64,000 bases of DNA from Liolophura sinensis (GCF_032854445.1 NC_088301.1:27946402-28010401); one strand, 5' to 3'. Shown: positions 1 through 12,282, numbered from the stretch's first letter. Numbers and translations: made by a program. The notes: a model not told the origin generated them from the sequence alone.

Positions 1-970
1 GTTAACAAAGATATTAAAGTTTGTTCATTTGACTCTTCAAAACTTGTACTTTCCTCTGCTAAAGTTACACTGTGGGAATTCCCTTCATGAGCACATACAT
101 GTACCATGCCAAAATTGCCACATGCTGTTTGAGCACCCTGAGGTGAGTTTAGACCACAGGGTTCATCCTCTTTTTGAGCTGGACACTCAAATCCATGCTC
201 AAGGTTTGTCACCCTCTTATTCGCTTCATCTGAAGATGAGATATCTGAAACGTGTGGCACCATGATGGCGTAAAATGTTTGATCTACCTTTGCCTTGCCA
301 TTTTCATTTGGAACAACTCCCTTTTCCATTTTTGCTGGCACGTTTATTAGATCATTTGTTGTTTGGGAATATTCATCAAGGTTTGTTTCAAAATCTTGAT
401 CTTCGAAGACTGGTATGTTTGTGTCTACAAGAGTTGAAGGAAGCTGTACCCCATTCACTGTGTCATGACTGGATGTAGATGAGTCCACTCTATCATTTGC
501 TAAACCAGATGATATAGTTAATGGGCTACCCGACTCCTCACTTTCTGAAAGCAAAGAGGAGAAGACTTCGCCAGAACAGGTGGATTCCATTACCAAAGTG
601 TTACCAGCACAACCAGTTGGCATTGGTTGCATGGACTCTTCACAAGCTGGAATTATAACACAAGATAACTCTTCATTAGGATCCAAACTGTTGAAGGTAG
701 CTTTGTCATCCTTTACATGTACCTCGTAACCTGGCTTTTCATCAACATCATCAACTGATTCACGAAAACCATTATTTTCTTCATGCAGAATATTGGTAGT
801 GCTACTGATATCCACATAAGTTGAGAATGCACCTTCTTCCTTATGCGCTCTTAACAAAGTGGTAGATACTTGATCAGTTTGAGGTTGCATAATGAGCCTG
901 GCCGCTTCATTTGAATCATGCAGATCTTCCATTTCAACTCTAGTAATCCCAGTGTTGAAGACCTTGTTTG
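1..970 (-). CDS. Large exon of an unrecognised acidic protein, running off the left edge
   Basis: On the minus strand one frame is open from the window edge to a TGA at 1047-1049, about 348 codons, which is not expected by chance in DNA this AT-rich. The translation is rich in Ser, Thr, Glu, Asp and Asn (pieces such as ESVDDVDEKPGYEVHVKDD, SESEESGSPL, DISSSDEANKR), with no membrane segment and no domain I can name; it reads as a disordered acidic region of a larger protein. It has no repeat character. The best 3' splice site is 'ATATTTTACCAG' on the minus strand, which would start the exon at 970 in phase 1; the frame stays open to 1046, so a slightly longer exon is possible. The 3' end lies outside the window. 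A second good acceptor (T-rich tract then GCAG, exon from 1251 leftwards) may mark a small upstream exon, but I could not fix its donor. The gene is transcribed away from CYRI. Confidence 0.72.
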
Positions 971-1046
971 CTGGTAAAATATATGACAGTGGTACATGTA
1001 AGTCAACTTCAGTAAGTCCAAAGCCCAAAGAAAGTCTCTTTAATAG

Positions 1047-1540
1047 TCAACGTTTCTGGAAACTTTGGCTTTGAATTCTTTCTCAGTGAACAGTATGCAG
1101 TGGATCAATTATCAGTCCTCATGGCTGATTGAAATTAACTCTCGTTCAATTGGTCCTTTTGCTTGATACTACCATGCTTGGTGTCAGTGATTAGCATTGA
1201 CTTCTCCACCTGCAGGTTTGGGACATCAGGCATGTACATGTATAATTCACTCTGCAAAAAAAAAAGGACATGTAATAAAACTTTAATTTCTTCAAATAAT
1301 CTAAAGTGAAGGCCTTTTATGAGACTGCCCATTTGATCTTAACTAAATTGTAAGTAGCATGATTTTTAGCACATGAACCTGGTTAAAATCGCACTAACTA
1401 AATCGGCTGTTTTCACTAGTTCTCTCCTTGATCTCTACCTCTTTCCCTCCCCTATGAAAAGGCAGAGTGAATTTAATGCAACTTTTTCAAGGTTAAATTA
1501 TCTATTTGGGAGTCGAGTTTGAGGGGGATCAAAAGTGACA
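1047..1540. other. Likely intron or 5' flank of the minus-strand gene
   Basis: No firm gene. A minus-strand acceptor (plus-strand CTGC followed by an A run at 1252-1266) would open an exon at 1251 reading SELYMYMPDVPNLQ before a possible donor at the CTGCAG/GTGGAG junction (about 1210). The phase does not match the preferred start of the large exon, so I do not call it. Confidence 0.25.
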
Positions 1541-3322
1541 TTAAATATTTTTTCAAATAAGAGTTTAGTGAAATTGTGACAAGTCTCCAACACGTCGGCA
1601 TTATCAAGAGTAGTGTGATGTCACATTTACTGTACTTCTTTCACGTCAGAGTTACTTGATGTGATATAGGCTAGGCAGCATATGGCAGAAAGGAAATTGT
1701 GGATGTTGGCGATAACCGACCATTACTACATGTAGATTCTCCCTGAAATTAGACACATCGGAAGCATATTATTTCTTTCACTGCTTAAACAGTCGTACGA
1801 CAGTCGGCTCTGATTGGTTTCCTCTCACCATAATTCTGACTGCAATCATATATATATGTAAGTGTGATATTCTTTAGTAAGCCAAAATGGAGTAAAACTT
1901 GATCATATAAATAAATATTAAAAAAACTGTTGGTACACCTTAGGCCTACTACAATTTACAAGGATGGCCAGCTTAGTGTCTGTAGCTTCCCCGTGAGCAG
2001 TATTCCTCAGTTGCAATGAACTGCAGAATGTGTGGCTGCTGTGGCAAAAGGCTACGCCTGCTGTTCAGGCTCTGCCACCCAGTTCAAATCACCTGCAGAC
2101 GATATAGGGGTTTCTGGCCCAGGTCATCGTCTCTACAGGGGTCATGACCTGCAACTTTACCTCCTAGTAGATGTTAACAAAACTACAACAGCATTGTTGT
2201 TCACTTGGATTTGTGCTAAATTTTTAAATCATGAAGACAAATCCACTCCCAACTGGGGCTAATGTCACAGGCTTACACGTTCAACTGATCGCTAGTTCAT
2301 TGTCTTTCATTATCAACAGTGTCACTATTTCACAGGGTTTGATTCTGGGGCAAAATATATTTGCCCGCAAGGTCTTCTTCTGATTCAAATACACCTTGGC
2401 CCAACACACCACTTGAAAATTTTTCCTACATTTTATAAAACTAAAACAGAAACAAAAAAAAATATCCCTAATCTGTACAAACAACAAAGGAGCCAAATTA
2501 AAATTCTTCAGTCATGTCAGTTGTCATAAATCTAGAGAGAAAACTTACTTCAAAAAATTTAATGTTAAATGCTATGGAAAGATAAATCTGGTACCTGTGA
2601 GCTGCACCCAAAGTTCAACTTTGATTCAGACTACCCTAATTTTAAATGCTACATGAATAGATGTTGTCTTCTTGTTCCAATAAACATTCAGCATCACAAA
2701 GTAATTTTTCAATAACTATATTTGTTATTTTCAAACTGCTTGCTAAACATTTAAATGAACAATATACATATATTTGTATATTCTGAACTTGACTTAATAT
2801 GTGGGGCCTAATGGGAAGATGGATGCGGTTTGGGCCAAGACAGTATGCTACACTGCGACCTAATTTTGAATACCTTGTTAAATACTTGTAATTCAACTTG
2901 TTTTACATCACAGGTGGTCAGTAAATGGGACAACCCTGAACTGCAAAACCTGAGTGAGAATAGCCCTGTATACATGTGAGTGCATGCTACTAAATCATTG
3001 TAAAATGTCTTATATAGTAGTCCTGCGTTATTAGAGGTCACTTTACGGAGTGAATGGGTAAAGGCAATGTCATAGCCTAGATAGCAAATGCATTGCAATT
3101 TGATTGAAATGAAAGATTATGGCTTCACGCCACGCATTTGATTGGATAAAATTCCTAAGATGACTGCTTCGATTCACACCTGCTATTATGTTATTACTGT
3201 TATTTTGTGTTATCTTTTATTTGGTAAAATCACTTCAGAAAAATAAAGTATAATACTTTTTAGAAAGCTTGAGCATCTTATTTATGGGTGATATATGTTT
3301 TACTAAGCTCCTGTCTTCTCCT
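1541..3322 (+). repeat. Dispersed repeat R1, copy A
   Basis: This segment is collinear with 9392-10792 and 38616-40697. Shared landmarks in order are: 'TTTAGTGAAA' near the start, 'TCACATTTACT', 'TAGGCCTACT', 'CTGCAGA', 'CTTGGATTTGTGCT', 'GGGCCAAGACAGTATGCT', 'GGAGTGAATGGGTAAAGGC', 'GATTCACACC' and 'TTAGAAAGCTTGA'. No open frame in it looks like a transposase or reverse transcriptase, so it is most simply a non-autonomous element or an old segmental repeat. I could not define terminal repeats or a target-site duplication by eye. Confidence 0.7.
1806..1922 (+). mobile_element. Diverged SINE 3' half inside R1 copy A
   Basis: 'GGTTTCCTCTCACCATAATT' followed by a TAAGTG/ATATTCTT remnant and an AAATAAATA tail matches the 3' half of the common SINE in this window. 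R1 copy C has a related SINE fragment at the matching place; copy B does not. Confidence 0.55.
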
Positions 3323-4574
3323 TTACGGTTCATGACTATATATTAAAGAAACCACATTTGACTGAACATGTAAATGTTGTTGCAACTGCGTCAGCGGGAT
3401 GGCGTATATGTGTTTAAATATGTCACACCTGCCTTCTCTGGGAATGGAATGAAATGTAATCTAATTTGTATAAATTTTGCCAAGTGCCCTTCCAATCCAT
3501 ACATGGCAATGATCATTAATTTTTGTGCTGGCCGTAATTTTGTAGTTCAGGCTGAAATGGAACTACTTAGGAAATTAGTTATTACATGAAAACAGAAAAT
3601 CGCCTGATACTGTGGCTGCCATTTTGTGAAAGTGCATAATTATGTATAGTCAGATATTGGAGGAAAAGTACAGAAATTTCAGTTTGGATTGCTCAAGCCG
3701 AAAATTTGTGACCATGCTCTGGCATGCTTTCTGTTTATCGCTTTCAAACTTTGCCAGATTTGAAAAAAAAAAGCTTTTCAAGACCTTGATGTTTACAGGT
3801 AGCACCTTAGTAGTTGTCCGAGATTGCTGACGTCAAGTTTGACAAAAAATGTTCCGTGGGCCAAGAATACCCCTAAACCAGCGTCAGACTGTTCTCCATT
3901 AAAAACTTGATGCATCTACTCCTTGCACTTGTCTGATATCCGTATGTCAACGCTGTCAGTAAAGCTTTCGAGCATCACCAAGACTTCTTGGGGCACTCTC
4001 GGCCTAGGAAATAAGCAATCGATATTGTACTTGCAATAAATTAACAAATGAAAAGATAAAGAACATGAATGTCAACAGTTGTGGAGGCATGCAGGTAATT
4101 TTTGTCACAAATGACATGACAAATTGCCATGGCAACTGCATCAGGTTTGAAAATGGAGATCGGTCTGACGGTGGTTTGGGCGAAACAAAATTTTTGTCAA
4201 ACGTAAAGCCAAAGCAATTTCGGACTACTAAAAAGTTGGAATTACATATGCATGCTGGAAGAAAGCAGCTGTAAAATATATTGCCTAGTTTGTATGGACA
4301 ACGTGGGTAATACAAGTTAGAACTTGTGGAAAAACTAAAATAATATATGGCTGTCATTAAAGTGAGCAATAACATGCATACCTAGCAGAAACAGCCCATT
4401 TGTTGATTAACAACGTTTGATTCTAATTAAGTTCGGTTTACGTTACCCGTCTCCCAAATCCAGGTCAGACACCATTAGTACATTCAAAAGTCATTTACAT
4501 ACATCTTGGGAAAATAGATTTAAAATTACTAGAAAATAATCCAACAACTTTATGGTTATCAATATTGAAATACT
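3323..4574. other. Intergenic, nothing recognised
   Basis: Short open frames occur on both strands around 4.0-4.4 kb but overlap each other and resemble no family. No RNA gene or repeat copy was seen. Confidence 0.4.
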
Positions 4575-5265
4575 GTCTCCGTTTAGACAGAACCGCGACA
4601 GCGTTCTCACTTAACGGAAAGACTGACTTTACACATTGTGTCGTTACAGACGTCAAATGCATGCCGTGTCTATCGGCCGGAGAAAAGCAGACGACGCTTT
4701 CAGCACGTGGCGAGTTTCACGACATGTGTGACCAACGTGCTTTCTTTTACTCACAACTATGGCCATTCAACATATAAAGGACCACGCATACTTTTATAAA
4801 GTTGAATTATCCTAGAAAAAAACCTTAGTCAAAAAATAATACCGGCTATTGGCATAGTTTGGCGTCGATGACATTGAAGAATGGTTTGTTTACAAATCAA
4901 CAGTAATGTATTACTACGCAGTATAAATCACTTGGAGGACGTCCTTTCAAATTTATTTCAATATTTTCATTGTGGTCTAGTAGAAGATTTGTATGCCTTA
5001 CAAAACAAGAAGAAAATCAGTTCACTGCCCTCGAGTAATACATTTTGTTCGTAACGTTTGGAACTATATTTTCTTATCATTTTTCTATATAAGGTAATGA
5101 CAAGGCATTCTGGGAAAAATTAGTCTCCGGAAATGGTGTAACTTTGTACCTTTTACAAGAGAAGAGCTACAACCAGGAACTTGAAATTAATAGGATAGCA
5201 CTGCAGATGTCAAGTGCCGGGTTTTGAAAGGAATAGGTATTTCCCGAGTTTAGTTGCAGTCCAAG
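4575..5265 (+). promoter_or_regulatory. Candidate CpG-rich promoter and 5' non-coding exon
   Basis: CpG is locally dense between about 4590 and 4740, unlike the flanks. Further right are a TATA-like TCTATATAAG at 5084-5093 and GGCATTCTGGGAA at 5104-5116, the reverse complement of the ZNF143/Staf-type promoter word TTCCCAGAATGCC. After about 150 bases comes a strong donor, CCAAG/GTAAGT, at 5265/5266. CYRI coding exon 1 starts with a splice acceptor (17606), so a non-coding first exon must lie upstream, and this is one candidate. The divergent minus-strand gene makes a shared promoter possible. No transcript evidence; inference only. Confidence 0.3.
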
Positions 5266-6211
5266 GTAAGTTACCACATATTTGTTCTGATATGCTGTAT
5301 AATAACAGAGATTGGAACAAATTACCAGTTAATTGATTATTTTCATTTTAAAACAACGATGTGCATTACCGCCTGCATGTGAACGGGTCGGTGTGCAAGC
5401 CCATTCTTCCGTCTCCCCTCAGAGCCGGTCTTACGTTGTATGTTGACACTGACAGATCACTTATGTTTTGTCTCTATTGTAAGTGTTTTGACAACTTGCT
5501 CCCTTTAATATGTTTTTCTCTTCACTAGCAGACAACATGTCAGATTTAACTACAACGTCTTTTTTTGTTTTGTCCGTCTTGATGACTCTAACTCGATTAT
5601 ATCACCATCTGTCCTTGGTTAATTTATTTAGTTTTTAAGACAATAATATGATATGAAATAGGCAAAGCTTAAGACCGAACACAGTGTATGTGTAGCCCCA
5701 AATATAGATGTACATCTATGAGACAAAATAAATAACTGATCTAATCAGTACCGGTATGTATATGTAGGCCAGTAGCTGAAACAGTAAAGGAAGAATTTAG
5801 GAAATTAACGTATTTGTTTTGTTGCATGAGGTGCATTTCTCCATTCTTTATATGTTCTTTAAGCATTCTCTGGGGTGGACAAAAATAAAAATCAAGGACA
5901 AAAATAAAATTTGAGAAGCTGTTGAAATGTGATGCTAGATTTCTAGTTCATGTATGATATGAATGAAATTAACCCAGTTAACACGTAGGTCCTACTCTTT
6001 GAAATCAGAATTTGTTGTCAACTCATACCGCTTACATGCGTGTTAAGTTACCACCGCCTGTAGTTTCATCTGGCTGACCTTATGTATTAAATTTGTGTGG
6101 CTGATACTTTCAACACTGTTCAATGTCCATGTTTGTAGCTAGTAGGAAATAATTTGCATGTTAACCATAGACAAAATTGAAGGACATGCAGCCTGTAGAA
6201 GACTTTCTGAC
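5266..6211. other. Nothing recognised
   Basis: AT-rich sequence without a repeat copy or coding signal. If the donor at 5265 is real this is CYRI 5' intron. Confidence 0.35.
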
Positions 6212-6222
6212 AGTTGTTGATT

Positions 6223-6394
6223 TTTTTTTTTTTTTTTTGATTGGTGTTTTACGCCGTACTCAAGAATATTTCACTTATACGATGGCGACCAGCATTATGG
6301 TGGGTGGGAACCGGGCACAGCCCAGGGGAAACCCACAACCATCCGTAGGTTGCTGCAAGACCTTCCCACTTACAGCCGGAGAGGAAGCCAGGAT
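6223..6394 (-). mobile_element. SINE, 5'-truncated, with target-site duplication
   Basis: Reverse-oriented copy: T-rich tail complement, then 'TTGGTGTTTTACGCCGTACT' and the conserved 'CCAGCATTATGGTGGG' domain, ending in the middle of the element. AGTTGTTGATT occurs at 6212-6222 and again at 6395-6405, an 11-bp duplication that marks retroposition. Confidence 0.85.
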
Positions 6395-6405
6395 AGTTGT
6401 TGATT

Positions 6406-7216
6406 GATGGGTAACTGTTTCACAAGTGTAATTCACAGTGCATGGTAGTGACAGGTTGACAACGTGGGGAATAATGCCTGTTAATGCCTTAGGCCTGTTA
6501 GTGTGCCTAGCCCTACTGTGTTTAGCTTAAAGAGCCACTTCAGTGATAATGCCATTATGACAGATTTACTAATAATGGACATAACTAGACATTCACACCA
6601 GCAGTGTAAAAATTATTTGAATATGAGATATTTTGGTGATGTAAAATTTTTATGTGTGCTTTGCACTTGCCGGATGGATATGGTCGAATTGCCGGGCAAG
6701 GTATGGATCACGTGACGTCACAAGTACCCAACTGACTACAGCTCTTCATATAACAAAATTGAGCACATGCAAGCGACACTTACGGATTTCGGCACTGAAT
6801 AGCTTGCCTTATTGAACGTAAAATATCGTAAAACTGATGATATTCGTTTATACTGAATTATTATCTTTTACAAAACTTGATTTAATGAGAATTAAATTTT
6901 AGAAATTTAAATCTCACCACTGAGTTACTTCAGTCCGTTTGAAAAACACTTGTGCGCTGATAAAAACTCATCAGCCGACTGAGGCCTGTATATGACTTAC
7001 ACTGTGGCTGAAATAGAGTTTTCAGTACTTAGATCCATACAATCTGTCATCTGACCAGAAAAAAAGAATTTATTGTAGCCTACCCTTCATCTCAAATATT
7101 ATTTCTTCAGTATTTGGAAAGACAGGGCACTGAGAAGCCTTATGTGTATATGGCATATAGGCTTACATGTATGTGTTTATCGCAGCTGAACACGTAGAAG
7201 TTATTTTATTTAAATG
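6406..7216. other. Nothing recognised
   Basis: No coding signal or repeat match seen. A CRE-like ATCACGTGACGTCAC occurs at 6707-6721. Confidence 0.3.
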
Positions 7217-7470
7217 TATTTATTTATTTGAATGGCGTTTTACACTGTACTCAAGAATATTTCACTTATATGACGACATCCAGCATTATGGTGGGAGGAA
7301 ACCGGACAGAGCCACTGGCAACACGCGATCATCCGCAGACTACGGGTAGACCTTCCCACATACAGCCTGGAGGAAGCCAGCATGAGTTGGACTTGAACTC
7401 GCAGCAACCGCATTGGTGAAAGACTCCTGGGTCATTGTGTTGTGCTGGCATCCTAACCACCTGCCGGCCC
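7217..7470 (-). mobile_element. SINE, near full length
   Basis: Starts with the (ATTT)n tail complement and 'TACTCAAGAATATTTCACTT', runs through the conserved domain, and reaches the tRNA-like head complement (GACTTGAACTCGCAGC, the B-box region, then TCCTAACCACCTGCCGG). Confidence 0.8.
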
Positions 7471-7895
7471 TGCATGCATTATTGACATTATTGACTAAGT
7501 TAATCTAATTTTGATGAATCATTTTAGTGTTCTAGGATATGCTTAAATGCGATGCTATGCATTTTTGAAGCACGTCTGTGTGACCATGTCATGTTTGACA
7601 CAACCAGATTGGCCTGTAAGCTTGGCAGATGAGCTGATGACACGGAGCTGATCGTTTAAAGTACTGTCTTCAAAGACAAATAAAATTAATTTAGTTCAAA
7701 TCTCTTTTCAGCATACCCAGGTTTTATTTTATTTTTATAAAACGCAGTGGTCTTATACCACTGTGACATATTACAAGGTCCACAATCGTCAGCTGAGAAA
7801 GAATTCATTACTTAAAAGTGTACATTTATTTTCCAGACCAGATAAAATGACTTAGTCAGAATCAGACATAAATAAAAAGTTTCTGTTGTCCTTGA

Positions 7896-8137
7896 TTTAT
7901 TTATTTATTTATTTGATTGGTGTTTTACGGCGTACTCAAGAATATTTCACTCATACGACGGCGGCCAGCATTATGGTGAGTGAAAACAGGGCACAGCCTG
8001 GGGGAAACCCACGACCATCCGCAGGTTGCTGCCAGACATTCCTACGTACGGCCGGAGGGGAAGCCAGCATGAGCTGGACTTGAACTCACAGCGTCCGTAT
8101 TGGTGAGATGCTCCTGGGTCATTACGCTGCACTAGCG
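7896..8137 (-). mobile_element. SINE with perfect 13-bp target-site duplication
   Basis: CTGTTGTCCTTGA is present at 7883-7895 and 8138-8150, flanking a reverse copy that lacks only the extreme 5' end of the head. Confidence 0.9.
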
Positions 8138-8307
8138 CTGTTGTCCTTGAAGGCATATGGCTATTGTCACTCAACTCAATCATACCTTTCTTATTCTGTC
8201 TGTGTGCATGTTTTTGGGGTTTTTTTTGTCACATGTCACACTGGTCTTCAGTGTTGAATATATAGCTAAACAAACATGTCTACATGTGAAGTATTAAAGG
8301 CCAACAA

Positions 8308-8522
8308 GGGGCCTCCGTGTCTCATTTGGTTAGCGTGCTAGCGCAGCGTAATGTCCCAGAAGCCTTTCACCAATGCGGACGCTGTGAGTTCAAGTCCAGC
8401 TTATGCTGGCTTCCTCTCCGGCCATAAGTGGGAAGGTCTCCAGATGGTAGTAGGTTTCCCCCAGGCTGTGCCCGCTTTCCTCCCACCATAATGCTGGCCG
8501 CCATCATATAAGTGAAATATTA
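8308..8522 (+). mobile_element. SINE, intact head, 3' tail missing
   Basis: Begins GGGGCCTCCGTGTCTCATTT (tRNA-like A-box region) and has the B-box-like 'GAGTTCAAGTCC'; stops after 'AGTGAAATATTA' without the AAATAAA tail. Confidence 0.8.
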
Positions 8523-9391
8523 CCTACTCACTTTTGAAACCATGTTCCAAACTTTTACGTTTTGTAATTTTGCTGGACTAGGACTTTAACAAATAGATAA
8601 ATGAATAAAGAAAGCTTGTTGCTGATAAGTACATGTACTGAATAACTTTCAGTTTCGATTTATTTTCAACTTGGGGAATGCAGTAGATAAATGAGACAAT
8701 ACATGTATATGTTTCGATTAAGGCATGTATTACATTCTGTCCAATTATATATATGTTTTTTTTTTTATAAAACTATAAAAGTTTTACATGTGATTTCATT
8801 TTGGCTGTTTCCAGCATACTTTTATGCCTCTGGTATTTTTTATTGTTTTTTTTTTTTTTCATTTTATTTGATCTCAGTGTAATGGCATGAACTTAGCAGG
8901 AAGTAATATTACTTGGCAATTGTCATCTATCTGGATAAAGCCACATGACCAGACAGGCTTGTTTCCCCTCATGAGAATTTTGTAACTGTTTATATTTCAC
9001 CCATAGTGACTAATATATCAAACTCATGTTTCTGTGACCCAGTCTGTCAGATGTTCTCATTTGTACTTTAGGATAATGCCATTTGGCTCATATGGATATA
9101 ATTTTAACAGGAGGCCAATGTAACATCACGAGAGAAGTTCAAAGCGAAGCTAATGCAGTGTTTAGCAACGAAATGTAAGAAAAAAAAACAAACTAATTTA
9201 ATGGAGTGGTACAAGTGGTTCAGTATAAGCTTGCCTTCCACTACTTTGAAGGATACCGACTAAAAACAGAAAAACTTTAAATTGTTGGCCGAAGAATTGT
9301 GCTGTGAAACACATGCTTAAAGTGAAAGACAGCACCTGACTAATGTGTATGTCAGCTGAAAGACTACCATTCAAAGTGTCATAAACCAGCA
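8523..9391. other. Nothing recognised
   Basis: AT-rich, several T homopolymers; no supported feature. Confidence 0.3.
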
Positions 9392-10792
9392 TTAAATATT
9401 TTTTTTGAATTTTTTTACAAAGAAGTAAAAGTTTAGTGAAACTTGTTCCAGCTTCAGCCCATCTCCATTATTGACTGCAAGTTAACGTCACATTTACTCT
9501 AGCTATGGAAGGTATTTCCTGTATGATAGTCTAAGCAGTAGCCTATGGCAAATGAAGGGAATAGTGGTTATTTAACTTTCTCGGAAATTGGACATAGTGC
9601 GAGGATATTTCTTCCACTGCTTGAACAGTTCACATAGTAGGCCTACTGTATCGTTTATACAGTTTACAAGTAGCCTGCAGATGCACGAGTAGCCTGCAGA
9701 TGCACGAGTAGCCTGCAGATGCACGAGTAGCCTGCAGATGCACGAGTAGCCTGCAGACGCATGGCCAGGGTTCAGGTCATAGCCTCAGGAGGGGTTGTGC
9801 TGGTACCAGTCATCCTGACCCTATTAAGTGTTTACAAAATTACAATAGGATTGTTGTACAACTGGATTTGTGCTCAATTCTGACATAAATTGAAACAAAT
9901 CTAAGCACTACTGAGGCTGATCTTGGCATTCATCTGTCGCTGGATTTTATGTTTCAGTGTTTATGCCTCAGCTTAAACATGGGGTTTCAATGATTTTACT
10001 GTATTTTTTAAAAGAAAACAGAGAAAAGCATCCCTTGTATGCGAGAAAGATAAAGGGCAAAATTAAATTCTTCAGTTCTTATAAATTCAGAGAATAAATT
10101 ATGTAATAAGATTGAATTAATTTTAAGCATTATCCGATGAGATGTGGTCTTCTCATTTCCATAAACCTTCGACATCCCAAATGTATATTTCACTGACTGT
10201 AATATTCATTATTTAGCAACTGCTTGCTGTCTAAACGCTAACATGAACGACAAAAAATGTATTTATATCATTTGAATAGTGTGTCTTAGGAGGTCTAAGG
10301 TCTGCTGGGGGAGGAATGCAGCTTGGGCCGAGACAGTATGCTGATGTCTGATTGATTGATTTGTGATACTGTCGTTGAATATTACACGGCTTGAAAACTA
10401 ACTGATTTTTAATCTGTGGTGGTCCGTAAATGATACAAACCTGTCCCACAAAACTGTGTGAAATGGCCCTTCACCTACACGTAAATAACTCATTGTAAAC
10501 AATCTCAAAACGATGTCTTATGTAGTAGTTGTATGTTGTCAACTGTCACATCATGGAGTGAATGGGTAAAGGCTACAGCTCAGGCCGCGCATTTTAATAG
10601 GAATATGTTTGAGTGGCCCAAATTGACAAGATGGCTGCCTTGATTCACACCAGCCATTTGTGCGGTATTGTCATTTCATTCAACGTGTTATGTGGTGAAA
10701 TCTCATCAAAATAACAAACTATCATACTTCTTAGAAAGCTTGACTACCCTGCTTTCGACGGAAATATGTTTTAGCCAGGTGCTGTCTAGGCC
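9392..10792 (+). repeat. Dispersed repeat R1, copy B
   Basis: Collinear with R1 copy A from TTAAATATTTTTTT to ATATGTTTTAG. It lacks the SINE fragment carried by copies A and C, and holds the 19-bp array at 9670-9761 where A and C have a single CTGCAGA site. Confidence 0.7.
9670..9761 (+). repeat. 19-bp minisatellite, about 5 copies
   Basis: Unit GTAGCCTGCAGATGCACGA is repeated almost without change; the last copy has diverged (CTGCAGACGCATGG). Confidence 0.95.
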
Positions 10793-12282
10793 TTCAAATG
10801 TATAATCAGAACGTTGTCTGGGCTGAATAGTTATCAGAGTGCCTATTGAAATAGTACGTGTACATGTCAGACTGCTCATTCTGTGAGCTCTGAGGAGGAA
10901 TAAGATATCAGGAATAATAATATCTGTATCATGAATGTAGAGGCCTCCCCACCTCCCCCCCCCCCCCCCCCCCCCCCTTCCCTTTGGAAGGGTGGAAACG
11001 GCAAACTAGTCCATAAAGGTTAATGTTTAGACATATACTTGTATGTACAGTGAGAAGTCCTATACCGGCCAGTCCATTCGGCTGATCTGAGGTGTTCATG
11101 GATGGAAACGACATTGTTAAATGGTTACACTTGGAATTTAATGACTTTGTGAACTACACATACAACATTATGACAGTTAAAAATTATTTTATGGAAATGT
11201 TCTCTGCTCAACATCTTCCATTTGTGAATAATGATTTGTGAAGTGTCATTCTACCATAAGGTGACTTGATATAGATTGCTGTGACACTGTACCCATAAAA
11301 TTGAAACATCAGTCTCTAAAGGCATTTCACGTAGTCACCCAGCACTGGTACCTGATAAAACTTCTCACATACATTAACTTTGAGCGTCCTCATACACGCA
11401 TGTTCGAACATGTACATGTGTTAATTGTATGACCCTCTATATTAACATGATTGATCTGTTTTGTAGTCTTAGTAATAAGGCCTGTTACATGAAGTTAATG
11501 TCCTAAATGTTGGCAGGTTAAAAGGTGGTTGGAAGCACTTTGAACATCTAGCCACATGTATTAAGAAAGGAATCTCTGTCATATGTTTGACCTTCGATGT
11601 TCTGCTCAACCATTTATCCAATCAACTTCTCACATTCAAAAAATTCTTTGTTGGATGTAATCCTGTGAGAGAAAAAATAGCATAGGCTATTTTGGAATTT
11701 TTTTTTTTTTTTTTACATGACAAATGAAAAAGATAGTGATTTTAAAAAGTTTTCATCCAAAAAAATTTATGTGTGTATCAAAATCTCAACATTAAGGGGA
11801 TATGTATGCCCCTTTTTTTTTGGATGGTCAGTTGTGTTATGCCTGATGAACATGTTTTTAATAATAGCCTGATGGCTGCATTGCTGACAGCTCAAGAAAA
11901 TGCAGTGTTGAGTATTGAAGAATTGTGTAAATCAAAAGGCACCACCATCAACCTACAGGGTTTGTACACCAAACCTATATTTTTCATATCTCTGGAACAG
12001 CTTTATAGTGATACTAAAACAGAGTCGGATGCAAAAACCTACATTTTAAAGATATCAAAAAGCATTTAGTGACCAACAATAAATGAGTTTCTGACAGATC
12101 TTTTTTACTGGGCGCTGTACTAGTTTCCACGAAGGGAACATATTTGTGTACATCTGCTGTTTACTTAAGAGGTTGTCTAGTTGGTATTATGACCCTAACC
12201 CCGATCTTAGTATCTTGGTTTGTATGAGTCAGGAGGATTGCCTTCTGCTTGGAAAGCATGACTCCTCGTGGAGTTTTAATGT
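10793..12282. other. Nothing recognised apart from a poly-C tract
   Basis: An open frame at 11773-12069 (+, 98 codons) resembles no family I know and has no splice context, so it is not called. Confidence 0.3.
10955..10977 (+). repeat. C(23) homopolymer
   Basis: Uninterrupted run of C read directly from the sequence; its exact length is likely to be unreliable. Confidence 0.95.

Noticed and set aside
7886..8083. Small proteins such as [20 protein letters not shown] on several strands
   Set aside because: The same peptide appears wherever the SINE is read backwards; it is a translation of the repeat, not a gene family.
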